DNA of 64,000 bases from Apoderus coryli (GCA_911728435.2 OU452203.1:21286293-21350292), one strand, 5' to 3'. Shown: positions 35,435 to 46,918, numbered from the stretch's first letter. Notes: a model not told the origin generated them from the sequence alone. Numbers and translations: made by a program.

Positions 35435-36247
35435 TTAATTCAGGTCCTGCTCATGCCCAGCACTACCCAAAATATTCTCCAAGAACCTCTTCGCAGCCAA
35501 AGCGGCAAACTGCATTTGCGAATTCCTCATTTCCGGTGTTAACCGTAACTGCTTCCGCCCACCTGCGATTAGAGTCGATGTGAATCCGCTGCGATGGGTC
35601 AAGATAGATTCAACCAGAGCTTTGATCTGCATTTCATTAATCGGGCCTGAATATGTGCATCGCATAAATGTCCCAGCTTTCTTACGAATCGGTAGTAGTT
35701 TAAAGAACTTTTGCGATTGGATTTTTGTTCCGGAAAAGTGAAATCGATTAAGGTACTTGCAGTTCTTCAGTAAACGACATAAATATCTGCTGTTGATGGT
35801 ATTGGACTTGGTACTACCCCAACAATTCTTTACAACGATACTTTCTAGATTTCTACAGTGTTTTGATACATTTTTCGTCACGATATTCATGTCGTTGCGA
35901 TCTAAAAGTGTAAGTTCTTTAAGCAGCGGAGAACATTGAATCCAGTTGCACAAAACGTCAGTTGGGACTTTATTAGTAACTAAAATACTTCTCCAAAGGG
36001 TCGGAGTACTAGATAAGACATACCAACGCTTACACACGCAGCGTAGGACAGTATATATTTGATATTCGTTAAAGTACGCGAATATTATCAGCAGAATTTC
36101 ATCTGGAAGCTTCTGAGTATGATCAGTTCTTCTAGTGCATTTGCTTTTCGGTTGTAACCAATTTACCTCCTCATTAATATCTCGTGATCGTCTTCGTGTG
36201 TTATAGGAATGCTTTGAATTCTCGAAGTTAAAGTTCTGATTCACCAT
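35435..36247 (-). CDS. F-box protein, tandem copy 3 (best-preserved)
   Basis: Intronless. A start at 36247 (MVNQNFNFENSKHSYNTRR) is preferred because the YNTRRRSRD motif then lies at the same distance as in copy 2; an ATG 24 bases earlier is in frame. 270 residues. The F-box at about 47-92 reads KLPDEILLIIFAYFNEYQIY...VCKRWYVLSSTPTLWRSI, with the Pro, Cys-Lys-Arg-Trp and Trp positions of a working box. LRR-like elements and the shared NEMQIKALVESILTHRSGFT tail follow. It is closer to copy 1 than to copy 2 over the F-box (YQIYTVLRCVCKRWYVLSS is shared), so the cluster grew by at least two duplications. Predicted role: Skp1-binding adaptor of an SCF ubiquitin ligase; target unknown. Confidence 0.87.
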   Translation of the reverse strand: MVNQNFNFENSKHSYNTRRRSRDINEEVNWLQPKSKCTRRTDHTQKLPDEILLIIFAYFNEYQIYTVLRCVCKRWYVLSSTPTLWRSILVTNKVPTDVLCNWIQCSPLLKELTLLDRNDMNIVTKNVSKHCRNLESIVVKNCWGSTKSNTINSRYLCRLLKNCKYLNRFHFSGTKIQSQKFFKLLPIRKKAGTFMRCTYSGPINEMQIKALVESILTHRSGFTSTLIAGGRKQLRLTPEMRNSQMQFAALAAKRFLENILGSAGHEQDLN

Positions 36248-36271
36248 TTTGTTTAAATTTATGATTATCAA

Positions 36272-36619
36272 CTGGAATTTTGTTAGAATTTGTGATGTAT
36301 ATGAATATTTTCATTGTTTACGTGATTGATTCGTGACATAAAGTTTGACAGGTGATTATTATGGAAAGTGTTTTCAATTGAAGATTTATAATAAAATATA
36401 AATATAATGTTGCATCAATAAAATTCAATAAAACATAGAGATTTTCCCTGGAATAAATAAAAAGGGAGTACCCACTGAAGTCACATGACTAGTGCGGGGG
36501 TTTCCTTGTTTATTTCCTCCTATAAGACCCTTATAACTTATAACTAATTAATCATTTGTTTTTGGCGACATCTAGTGTGAACAGGCAATATGCCCGGTGA
36601 AACACAGTTCACAAACGAT
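36272..36619. other. Upstream region of F-box copy 3, with a dispersed repeat piece
   Basis: Mostly A+T rich. At about 36560-36590 the sequence TTTTGGCGACATCTAGTGTG, continuing GAACAGGCAAT, recurs at about 57090-57120, next to simple-sequence DNA in both places. No gene. Confidence 0.5.
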
Positions 36620-36627
36620 GGTCGGAC

Positions 36628-36740
36628 AAGAAGCAAAAAAGAGAAAAGAAAAGAAAGAAAAGATAGGATAAGATAAGCAAAGAAAAGAAAGAGAAGAAAA
36701 GAAAAGAAAATAAAACAAAAGAAAAGAAAGAAATGGAAAT
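36628..36740. repeat. Purine-rich AAAAG microsatellite
   Basis: Irregular repeats of AAAAG/AAAGA run over about 110 bases. The Phe/Leu/Ser-rich frame on the opposite strand (36753-36544) is a by-product of this. Confidence 0.85.
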
Positions 36741-36920
36741 GAAAAATTGACACACTGTTTATAGTCTCGGTATAAATCTATAACATCGCGATGTTCAAGG
36801 TGGGAAATTGGCAGATCCCGTTACCCTAATTATGGACCGATAACAATCAATTGGAGTTTGTAGATTACATAAATAAACACAAATGTTTGTGAATAAATAA
36901 ATAACGCATTGTATTATATA

Positions 36921-37453
36921 CGGGGTGTCCCAACGGGAAAATGCCAACTAAAACCAATTAAATTTCAAAGCCTTATGCTATTATTGTAATAGAATAATGT
37001 AAAATTGTCAATATTTTGAAAACTGTAAATTTTGGAATAGAATAAATAAACTTGCCCTTATTTTTTTACATATAATCAAAAATTATAATTATTCTTTAAT
37101 CTGTAAACGTAATTTTTGACATAAAATTACAAATATTTCGAAAACTGCCTCACATATAACATATTATACATGAACAATCTTTAGAATTACAAGTAGAATA
37201 AAAAAAATATAATTTATATAAAGTCGTATTTAAAATAAGGAAGCTAAGGCCTACTTCCGGTATAGCCGGAAGTACTGGAATCTTCAAAATATTTTACTTC
37301 AGATTGTCACTGCACTTATTATTTGAAGATCCTGTAAAAGCTGTGAAAATGACATTAAATATATTTTTAAAGATTCATTGCTATTATATTGATCTAGACG
37401 CAATTGACTAAACGTTTAGACAAGGAAATGTGATTTACATAAGCCTCACCCTG
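36921..37453. mobile_element. Candidate TA-flanked MITE with palindromic ETS-like site
   Basis: The left end CGGGGTGTCCCAAC at 36921 follows TA; the right end CACCCTG at 37447-37453 is followed by TA. Only the outermost bases match. Inside, at about 37254-37271, ACTTCCGGTATAGCCGGAAGT is palindromic, as in the repeat at 60.5-61.4 kb. Confidence 0.4.
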
Positions 37454-39379
37454 TAGTCCAGACGTTACAAAACACATAGTGCAGTTACCCCGGCAGCCAG
37501 CAATAGTTCGATGTGCTGGATACCCGGCGCCGCAACTGCCGCCGCCGTCGCGCCACGTTGCCATGTCGACAAATAATAAATTCAACCCTCCTGGTTGTCC
37601 GTTTGCAAAGCTCACTCCCCATGCTATATCTCCCTCGGCTGCTGTGGCTGCATAAATATATTTTATCTCTTTCAAATAATTCTCTCTCTGTGTGTGTGTG
37701 TTTGTATGTTTTGTGCTGTTGCAGATGATAAAAAAACTCACCCCTGAAATGCCTGAAAAACTACCCTAGTGTAATTGTAGTAAAATCAAATACATTGTTG
37801 CCGTATGTATTACATAGATACATTATGGTTTATTTTGTTGTTTTGATAAATTGGCGACGAGGACAATTTTTGAGAACACTAAAGCAAAATACTCGAAAGA
37901 TCTTATATTTTCTAAATGAAAATATAAAAGTTTTAAAATGTGTAATTTTTGTGAAAATTTACAAGAAAAACCAAAAAATTATAGTAATTAACTTTTTTAT
38001 TTATAAAATATTTTGATAATTTCTAACATGAACACATCTTAATCGTGAAAATTGTTAGTATCTAGAAGTTGGAATTTTAACAATTGTCAAAATAAAGCTG
38101 CATTGGACTAGTGAAGCTAAGACCATTTCCAGATGGAAGTCTGTCTGTCTGCGTGTCTGTATGTATATGTGATCAAATTTTCATATATCAGTCGGGGTCG
38201 AGTGATACATGCTTCCTTCAAGTGTATATGTATGTGTAATATGGAGGGTTCTTCGTGCCTCGAGGGCAACAGTTTATTGTAATTACTTTTGTGTGTCGGG
38301 GTCCGTTTTGCTTTACAAATTCCTAAACCATGCCTTTAAAGGTAAGGACTGTTCTTGCACACCCTACGAAATACATCAGTAGATTAATAAAAAAAACACA
38401 CACACACACATAAGCATAAAGCAGTACAGTAGGGGTTCAGGCAGGATAAAATAGCGTCGACCGACGTTGTCCTCAATCATTGGGGTTGGAATGGACGCCG
38501 ATGGAGGGCATCGCAAGCGTCGGTCTGGGTCGCTGCAGGTCGTTCACCTACCGGTGTATATGTATGGTGGTTTCAGTTTGGGTTTATCCCGGTTTTCGCA
38601 TTTTGCAGGAAGGGGAAGTTAAATTATACTATACAGGGTGAAACTGCTTTACTTTGATTGGACACTGCCCGATTGATTAGAGCCTGACTTCGTTTCCTTT
38701 ACTGTTGATAACGGAATTGCTTTTTTTGACGGTCAGATCGTTGAAAGGCATGTTTTTAGGTAAAATATCGTGAAGTTAAGGCTAGATATTCTTTAAATTA
38801 TAGAAATCAATATTTCAACAATTTAAATTTATTTATTTTTTTACAATTTCTATCTTCTTACCGTCCTTTATTGTACAATATTTATATATCAAGCATCGCT
38901 GATTGTATGTATTGCAGTAAATGGCAACAGTGCATTATACCGCATCAAGAACAACTTTAGCATGCGGCAGCAGGAACCGTACAGCAGGATTGGAGCGAAC
39001 TGCAGCTCGAGCTGAATAACACATACACACAAACGCAGACAGACAGGATCAATGTTCTGACCCCATCTAGCGCAGTTTCCTGCTAACAATTCCCTACAGG
39101 ATGCGTCGAACTCTATTTATATAAATAGTTTAACAGATTTTTTGAGTAAAAAAAACTCCTCAACAGGGTTATTTTTATTAATTGAAATTTTAAACGTATA
39201 GGACAGTAACTGGTCTAAGGGATCACAATTATTTGTGCACTTGGCATTCTTATAGAGGATATTCCATTTCACAAAAGTACACCTTTGAACTGTTTTTTCT
39301 CCAAACTTAATCTCTTTAGTTACGATAAACTACATTCCCATTTTAATGGAAATTTATCTGCCCATTGTACTGTGGGGAC
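37454..39379. other. Intergenic DNA with two GC-richer islands and short microsatellites
   Basis: A GC-rich, CpG-containing patch lies at about 37490-37570 and another at about 38440-38590, both conspicuous against the surroundings. TC/GT repeats occur at about 37680-37712 and an AC repeat at about 38395-38411. A CAGGGTG end lies at 38634. None of the open frames here shows a recognised domain; the islands could be regulatory, but this is not shown. Confidence 0.4.
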
Positions 39380-40806
39380 GAATAATCCCAGAAGTATGTT
39401 TTTGGTCCAGTGTCAGCGGAGGATGTTGCAAGAGTCATATCTAAATTCCCTAATAAAAAATATACGGGTATAGACAGTATTCCGATAAAGGTATTAAAGG
39501 AATCTTCTGTCGTGTTCTGTCCCATAATAGCAGAGTTGTCGAGGATCATCATGGGAGATTTCCGGAGCAACTGAAGAGGTCCGTTATCATCCCATTACAT
39601 AAAAAGGGTGACCAGAAAGCCATCGCAAATTATAGATCAGTGGATACATTCTTATTTGGACGACCGAAAAATCGCGGTTAAAATTGAATCTGTTGTATCA
39701 GACTTCTTAAATGTTGATCTGGGCACTCCTCAGGGAAGTATACTGGGCCCATTGCTATTTTTTACTTTATATTAACGATCTTCCTGCAAATATCACACAC
39801 GGTTTTCAGTACATGTATGCTGATGACACCACTCTTTTATTATCTGACGGGGATCCTGAAATTCTAAAACATAAGATGAATGTCACGCTCGATGAGTTTC
39901 GAATGTGGTGTCGGAGTAACAGGCTGATGATCAACTTTGACAAAACAGTTGCTATACACTTTAATAAATTCAGAACATTGGATCTCAATATAAACTTTGA
40001 TCATATCCATCTTCCTCTATCAGATTCTGCTAAACTGCTAGGAGTTTTTGTTGATCCGGGTTTCAGCTGGGTAACGCATATAGACCACCTTTGTAAAATT
40101 TGCTGAAGACTTGCATGAGTGTGCATGTCTTACTTTCAATATATTATGCATTGATCTATTCAGCAATTTCGTATGGTATAGTGGTCTGGGGCAGGTCTAG
40201 TATGATTGACAGAGTGTTTATACTACAAAAACGAGCAGTGCGTTGCATTTTTAATATTCCTTTTAGGGGTACTTGTAGGGAGGCTTTTAAGCAAAATCGT
40301 TTGCTCACAGTCCCATCTATTTACCTATATAAAACACTCTGTCATATTTACAAAAATAAAGATGGCGCGCGTACGTGTGGAGACAACCACGAGGGAAGGG
40401 ACCGATTGTACTTGCCTCGTCCCAAACACGAATTTTACAAAATGTTACCAAAGTACGCGGGCTACCAATGTTATAATCTCCTGCCCGAGGACGTTAAGGA
40501 TTGCCTAACTGAGACACAATTTAAAAGAAAATTGAAACTGTATTTGATTGATAACGTGTTCTACAGCTTTCAGGAGTTTGTTGATACTATAGTATCAACA
40601 AACTCCTGAAAGCTGTAGAACAAATGGACGGTAGTTTTTTTTTTTGGCGATTGTTGTTCATTTGTTGTTTATTTATTTTTATAATTTTCTTTCTCTGAAT
40701 GTTATTATGAGTGTTTTTATTTTGAACAGTGTTGTTTACATATTGACATGTCTATGTACAGAAATGTACAATTTATGACTGAAATAAAGAATTTGAATTT
40801 GAATTA
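39380..40806 (+). mobile_element. Degenerate LINE (related to the 1-2.9 kb copy), internally deleted
   Basis: Pieces in shifting frames read KKYTGIDSIPIKVLKESSVV, then RSVIIPLHKKGDQKAIANYR, where the sequence jumps (near 39642) to YLDDRKIAVKIESVVSDFLN. Then come the RT motif GTPQGSILGPLLFF, the box YMYADDTTLLLS and LLGVFVDPGFSWVTHIDHLC, and in a further frame (40100-40609) YYALIYSAISYGIVVWGRSS and KLYLIDNVFYSFQEFV. The C-terminal layout matches the first LINE. The 3' end at about 40806 carries two GAATTT units after AATAAAG. Internal deletion and frameshifts make it non-functional. Confidence 0.88.
40557..40622. repeat. Perfect 66-bp palindrome with no spacer
   Basis: Arms 40557-40589 and 40590-40622 are exact reverse complements (33 bp each), meeting at ACTA|TAGT. 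The left arm is the normal end of the LINE coding region (FYSFQEFVDT); the right arm is its inverted copy. The pattern fits a fold-back or template-switch duplication, or an assembly error. Confidence 0.95.
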
Positions 40807-41764
40807 TTTGTAGATATCCAGGACGAAGACTGCCAGACAAAAGAATTTTTTTAAGGTTAAAATCAAATCTGATTAGCTATGGGACTTTTTTCAAACGTAG
40901 ACCCACCCAATATCATAAAGAAAATCGGGAAACGAGCGAAATTAATGTTTTGGATTCTGTCTATAAAATCTCAAACCATTCATGTCGAATTGAACAAGTC
41001 CTGTAGGACTAAGCAAAACAAACGTTTACATGATTTTGAAAAAACTAAAAAACATAAATTTAAACAGTATAAGATGGGGACACCGTCGGTTACCCTTTAA
41101 TTTAGCGGGAACATAAAAACTGACCCTGATAGAGATTTTTGCATAGAATCTTGTTCTTTTTAAATGGGACACCCCGTATATTTTTCTCTATTTTTGTCGG
41201 GCTTATTGCCAGAGAGCCGAAATGACCTTTATATAGTTATGCATCATCATCATAAAACATGTAGAACTTATAAAACATTTCATTTTTGTTTTATGTTATA
41301 ATAAGCACAGTTTAACATTTAAAGTTAAATTGTTCACCCTCAAAATACAATTTATTCAGTCTCCGTATTCTAGCTGGCCTTTTCCGCATGTGAACATGAA
41401 AATTTACGACTGTCTGCTGTTGGAGAAGTTGGAAGTTTAGTCGGTTACTCCATGTCAAGGCCCTCCACATCCAAAAAGCAGAAACTCTAAAACAAGAAAA
41501 GAGAAACACAACCGGGATAGGGAGAGCTACGCCACGTTGTCAGAGTAGGTAAAACGCCCAAGGGTGTAGAAAAAAGGCAAGTATAATTTTATTGTTAAGC
41601 ATAAACAAATCAAATCGATAAAAATTGGTTATGGTTATGTATCGTGGCAGAAGTCTTTTAATTTGTCTGAAGCAGGGTCTCAATAATTAGATCTGAAACC
41701 GGTTGGAAGTATAGAAATTGTTAGAAAATTATTAGACCTTTTATTCAAGAAACTAGCTTCAAAA
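40807..41764. other. Intergenic DNA
   Basis: Contains a reverse MITE-like end GGGACACCCCGTATA near 41164-41178. No gene or RNA is recognised; the open frame at 40879-41100 lacks known motifs. Confidence 0.35.
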
Positions 41765-42790
41765 TACCGTCCCTGAACCATGACCAACATGACGAACTGA
41801 TGAAAATATTAAATTCAATTGGCCTAGACAGCAGAGATCGCCGTATAATAAACAATATCTATTACGAACAAACTGCAGCTGTAGGAGTTGGGGATCAGTT
41901 AACATAAAGATAAAAAGAGGTGTGCGTCAGGGGTGTATATTGTCCCCATTATTGTTCAATACATATTCAGAGCACATTATGAACTTAGCGCTAACGGACA
42001 TAGACGAGGGAATACTTATAAACGGACAACGATTGAACAATATAAGATACGCTGATGATACTGTCAATTTTGCAGACAGTCTTGAAGGTCTGCAGACACT
42101 TGTCTCCAGGGTGGCAGAAGTAAGTAGCAGGTTTGGGCTTGATTTTAACATCAAAAAAACCAAATACATGGTTATAAGCAAAAATAGGATACCACCTGGT
42201 CAATTACTAGTTAACCTATAACACGAATCACCAACTTTTGTTATTTGGGTGCAAACTTAAATGAACAGTGGGACCAATCGACGGAAATTAAGATAAGGAT
42301 CGAGAAGGCAAGATCAGCTTTCGTCAAAATGAAAAAAATCTTTAACAGCCACGATATAAAACTGGAAATAAAAGTTCGTTTACTAGAATGCTACGTGTTC
42401 TCCGTTCTCTCGACTCGAGGCATTCGAAATGTGGTGCTATAGACGCATGTTGAGGATTTCCTGGACAGACAGAGGCACCAACGAAGAAGTTCTACATAGA
42501 ATGGGTAAAGAGCGCGAACTAGTCGTAACCATAAAACGTCGCAAACTGGAATATCTGGGCCATATAATGCGTAATGAACAACGGTATGACTTGCTTCGGA
42601 CAATACTTCAGGGTAAAGTGCATGGGAAAAGAGGTCCAGGACGAAGAAGAATATCCTGGCTGCATAACCTGCGAAAATGGTTTAACTTAACCACTACCGG
42701 ACTTTTCAGGGCAGCAGTCAACAAAGTAAGAATAGCCATGTTAGTGTCCAACATCCGTAACGGATAGGCACCATAAGAAGAAGAACCATG
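41765..42790 (+). mobile_element. Degenerate LINE of the RTE-like endonuclease/RT group
   Basis: The plus strand reads DELMKILNSIGLDSRDRRII, then VRQGCILSPLLFNTYSEHIM, then NIRYADDTVNFADSLEGLQ (RT box YADD), GLDFNIKKTKYMVISKN, and after frameshifts MWCYRRMLRISWTDRGTNEE, RRKLEYLGHIMRNEQRYDLL and GKRGPGRRRISWLHNLRKWF. This order is typical of the many insect RT copies with a GKRGxGRRRxSWL C-terminus. At least three frame breaks. The 3' end is a short AAGAAGAAG tail at about 42774-42784. The clade name is tentative. Confidence 0.88.
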
Positions 42791-43300
42791 GACAGAAGCG
42801 TTTTTTGGTGTCGGTTTGAATTTTGATTACGCATATTTCGGCCCCTTTGAATAAACAGTAAGTTTAAAAACAAACACACAGATACCCGTAAAAATATTAC
42901 ATACAAAAAGAGGGAAATATAAATGGTGAACAGTTACGGGAGAAGTAAGTACATGAGCAGGCACAGGACGGGTGTGAAACCGGGTTTTTCACTAGCTTTT
43001 TCCTTCTTCTATACCTACCGACATAATATAATATTATAAGGGTAGTGTTTGGTTGGCAGCAGCTCTTTAGGGGGATGGAACGTCGCGGCGCGGCAGCCGA
43101 GACTGGGTCGATAAAGCCCTGATATATACACATAGTGTAGATACAGCTAACTGCAATGTTGCCATTATCCGTAGTGACAGGAGAGTATAGCGAAAACATC
43201 ATTCATTGTAAACGACAAGAATAGACGACTCTACAATTATTATACAGGATGATTGAATTTCGATACTGCAGTAGAACAAAATCTTCATAATATCAATAAT
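42791..43300. other. Intergenic DNA with a GC-rich patch
   Basis: A CpG-rich stretch lies at about 43075-43110 (GGAACGTCGCGGCGCGGCAG). A CAGGATG-type end is at about 43243. No gene is recognised. Confidence 0.3.
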
Positions 43301-44160
43301 TATCACCGCGTGGACCAAAAAAAAACCGGTTTTTGTTTAAATGACTGTAACTTTTTTATTATTCAACCGATTTTCACGAATTTGATCTAGTTAGATAGAC
43401 AATAGAATAGACTTTAGAATCCGGATTTCGAAATGGCGCCCAAATGAAAATCCAAGATGGCGAATATCTTTAAACATACCACTTATTTCAGGGCAATTTT
43501 TTTGAACAAAATTTTCTAAAATTGAGATATTTACTACTGAAATTAAAAATGTGGCTCTTTCTGAACAGTTTAAAGCAATTTCGAACCGATTCCAAACCGT
43601 ACTTGACGTTTAATAATTCTAAACCGGTTCGGAATCGGCTATAGAAAATTTTGTTCAAAAAAAATTGCCCTGTATAATATTCGTCCGCCATCTTAGATTT
43701 TGATTAGGGCGTCAAATTTGAAGGCCTATTCAACAAGACCAAATTAGCGTACCAATTAATATCTCCCAGAGAGTCAGATTTTTACAAACTGCATTTTTTT
43801 TTGACTCATGAACTATTTGCAAAAAACAGGATTTTTGAATGGCGGATTTCTCCGCAGCCGCCGGACCGATTTGTTTGATTCATGTCTTAAAATGTTCAGA
43901 AATAGCCATATTTTTAATTTTTGTAGTAATTATCCCAATCTTAGCAAATGTTGTTCAAAAAGAATTGCCCTGAAACAAGGGGTATGTTTGAAGACGTCTG
44001 CCATCTTGGATGTCGATTTGGGCTCCAATTCGAAATCCGGATTTTAAAGTATGTTCTATTGTCTATCTAACGAGGCCATGTTCATTGAAATCGATGTACT
44101 AGTAAAAAAGTTATAGGCCTTTAAAAAAAATCCGTTTTTTTTTTGGCGAACCCGGTAGAT
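43301..44160. mobile_element. Fold-back element with about 280-bp imperfect inverted arms
   Basis: Left arm about 43301-43575 and right arm about 43866-44160 are inverted copies sharing blocks such as GTTAGATAGACAATAGAA, ATCCGGATTTCGAA and CATCCAAGATGGC-like sequence in the same order. A third, inner inverted copy of the CAGGGCAATTTTTTTGAACA block lies at about 43640-43670. The multi-layered structure suggests repeated inverted duplication of a smaller unit. No coding capacity. Confidence 0.85.
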
Positions 44161-44348
44161 AATAAACAAACAACACCATCGTCTTAACCTTGCCAGAATT
44201 ATTACAACATACCTACTGATCTACTATTTTTTGTAAAACATTAAATAGGTAGGTGTACATATTTTATTTACATAACCAGCTATACAGGGTTATTCATAAA
44301 TTGTCTGCACTAAAAATCATATATTTTTTAAAAAGATGTGAATTTAAA

Positions 44349-44901
44349 GGTTAGTTTACACATGCGTCAGTTCTATTTGCACGCCAGTAAAGATTTACAC
44401 ATATTGTTTAAAAACCAACGTAACTGGCACGCCATTTTCATTTTAAAGTGTTTTTCACAGTACGCACTATGTCTATTGAACTTTCTGAAGCCTGTCAAAT
44501 AGTCGCTAAACTTTTAAAGAAAAAAAGATAAAAGAATAAGCGTTTTCACGACCATCTTTTTTTTTAGAAGAACTGCTGTGTACATCCCATAAACACAGGT
44601 AACATTCATACCCTTCAAGATATTTTATTGTGAGTTCTGCTGAACTCTTTTTTTTTAGCCCCAATAAATTAGATCGCAATCAACAAAACCCGAAACCAAA
44701 CTAAAACAGGCGAGTAGATGCCGACGTGCAAGCACTTGTTTACACTTGCAAGTTTTGAATTTCGATAGGAATTTTTCACTAGTGGCGCCAGTAATTTTAA
44801 AAGAATGCAGACTTTTTGGTCGATGCATGCAAAAATAAAACTAGATGTTTACACACGCTAATTTACTGGCGCGCCTAAATCCATGCATGTGTAAACTCAC
44901 C
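44349..44901. mobile_element. MITE-like element with GGTKAGTTTACACATGC termini
   Basis: The left end GGTTAGTTTACACATGC at 44349 is matched by the right end read inward from 44901 (GGTGAGTTTACACATGC). Weaker similarity continues for about 55 bases, including CGCCAGTAAA. A further piece with TTTACACTTGCAAG lies inside at about 44735. No coding frame. Confidence 0.8.
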
Positions 44902-45272
44902 ATTATTTCATACATAAAAATTACCCGGTATATTTTATAAATAACATAATATAAGATATCTAGGTATATCAGCGTAAATATAATATTTACGCTGCCTATA
45001 TAATGAATATATAGGTACCTAATGTTAAGAGGTTATACCAGCTGATAATAAAACACAATAGGTACTTAGTCGGTATTTTTAAAACACCAAAAAATATTAT
45101 ATCATTATTTGATTCATTTCGCCTTAAAAATATTGCACTTAAAAGCTTTTTAAACTTAGAAAATAATCTTATAAGTATGCGTTAATATTTTTTCTATGAA
45201 TAAACAATACTTTAACAATAAAAATACATTTAATTAATAAAAATAATAGAAGTGTAGATTTAGATAATCAAA
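44902..45272. promoter_or_regulatory. Upstream region of fructose-1,6-bisphosphatase
   Basis: A+T-rich DNA between the MITE and the FBPase start codon. The promoter and any 5'UTR exon should lie here, but no specific element could be assigned by eye. A short inverted repeat around TATTTACGCTGA lies near 44970-44995. Confidence 0.3.
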
Positions 45273-46876
45273 ATGGCTAATACTATACATGGATTAGATT
45301 CAAACTGTATTACTCTGACGCGATTCGTACTGGCTGAACAGAAAAAAGTGCCGCAAGCTACTGGTGAATTCACACAACTGTTGAATTCAATTCAAACGGC
45401 AGTTAAAGTGATTAGTAGTGCTGTAAGAAAGGCTGGAATCACCAAACTGTAAGTAGAGTCCACGAAAAGTACATTTAAAAAAAAATAAAATGCCTTGGCT
45501 AAATCCTCTTGATGTTTCTCAATATTACTGTCCCATATTAATAGGGTTTTATGTCTCTGAGCCTATTCAAAGATTTATGCAACTCGTTCTTTGAATGTTT
45601 ATTTTTTTAACCTGAAAATAGAATTCATTCATGATTGCCAAACCCTTTCTAGGCAGCCAGTTCCAGGATTGGAAATCTTATCGGGACCCAAACCATCAGC
45701 AATTGACTCAACTCTTACCTGTTCCCTGTAGACCAAGTCCTTTTCTCATGAATGATTTGTCTTGAATTGATGACTACCTTTCTCTACAGTGTTTTGCCTT
45801 GTGAATACAACTCCTATGTAAAAAAGGCTTACTTATCCCTGAAGCTCAATATGATATCGAATTTTAGATTTGGAACAGCAGGCGAAACAAATGTGCAGGG
45901 TGAAGAAGTTAAGAAACTCGACGTGCTCGCCAATGAATTATTCATCAACATGTTGTCGTCATCATACACAGTGGCTCTACTAATTTCTGAAGAAAATGAG
46001 ACTGTCATCGAGGTAAAACTAGTTATTAAAATTGAAGCAGCAGTTTGCACATGTTATTTTTTCAGATTGAGACTGAAAAACGTGGGAAATACATTGTAGC
46101 CTTTGATCCATTGGACGGTTCCTCAAACATTGACTGTCTAGTATCGATTGGTTCCATTTTCGCGATTATGAAAAAGGAAGATAACACTATACCGTCCTTA
46201 AAAGACGCCTTACAAACTGGCAACAAAGTGGTCGCAGCAGGATACGCTCTATATGGCAGTGCTACCTTGATGGTATTGGCGTTAGGTGATAGTGTTAATG
46301 GATTTATGTTGGATCCCAGTATCGGTAAGAGGCTCCTACTAGTCTTGTCAGAATATATCTTTCTTTGCTGCTTTTGCAGGTGAATTTATTTTAACCGACA
46401 AAGACATGCGTATCCCATCGAAAGGCAAAATATTTTCAATCAACGAAGGCTACACACACCAATGGGACGCTGCAATTAGGGAGTACGTTGACAATAAGAA
46501 GGACCCTGCAAAGGGAAAGCCCTACAACGCGCGTTACGTGGGATCCATGGTCGCTGACGTGCATAGAACCATCAAATATGGCGGTATTTTCATTTATCCA
46601 GCTACGACATCATCGCCTAATGGCAAAGTATTAGTTACAAGTTAAACGACTGTACAAACGTTAATTCATAATATGTTTCAGTTACGTTTGCTGTATGAGT
46701 GTATTCCAATGGCCTTTATCGTTTCGAAAGCAGGTGGAGTTGCGACAAATGGAAAAATCCCCATATTGGACGTGCAACCAACTAGTTTGCATCAACGATC
46801 GCCTGTATTTTTGGGATCAAAGGATGATGTAGAGGAAATTATGGGAATTATTAAAAAACATGAAAAAGACATTTAA
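45273..46876 (+). CDS. fbp: Fructose-1,6-bisphosphatase, complete, five exons
   Basis: Exons 45273-45448, 45868-46012, 46066-46324, 46380-46627 and 46682-46876 join to 1023 bases (340 residues), the usual length. All junctions are GT-AG. The enzyme hydrolyses fructose 1,6-bisphosphate to fructose 6-phosphate, the committed step of gluconeogenesis in the cytosol. Visible landmarks: N-terminal AMP-site region ([11 protein letters not shown]...[15 protein letters not shown]), then [20 protein letters not shown] across exon 1/2, the metal-binding loop [13 protein letters not shown] in exon 3, [11 protein letters not shown], and the family signature with catalytic Glu [14 protein letters not shown] across exon 4/5. 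The C-terminus is [18 protein letters not shown] inhibition is likely because the AMP-site Thr/Glu/Thr pattern is kept. It converges with the metaxin gene 75 bases downstream. Confidence 0.96.
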
Positions 46877-46883
46877 ATTTTGA

Positions 46884-46889
46884 AATAAA
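46884..46889 (+). promoter_or_regulatory. Poly(A) signal AATAAA of FBPase
   Basis: AATAAA begins 8 bases after the FBPase stop, very close. With only 75 bases to the metaxin stop, the two 3'UTRs probably overlap. Confidence 0.55.
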
Positions 46890-46918
46890 ACAAAATAACT
46901 TTACTACAATTATTACAA

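Noticed and set aside
36544..36753. Phe/Leu/Ser-rich frame on the minus strand
   Set aside because: It is the complement of a purine-rich microsatellite.
37394..37741. Possible coding exon in the Gly/Cys-rich minus-strand frame
   Set aside because: No recognised domain, and the N-terminal half derives from a GT microsatellite; splice sites could not be matched to a neighbour.
41803..42065. CTGATGA matches in the RTE-like LINE
   Set aside because: They are ordinary codons (including the YADD box) without stem II or GAAA.
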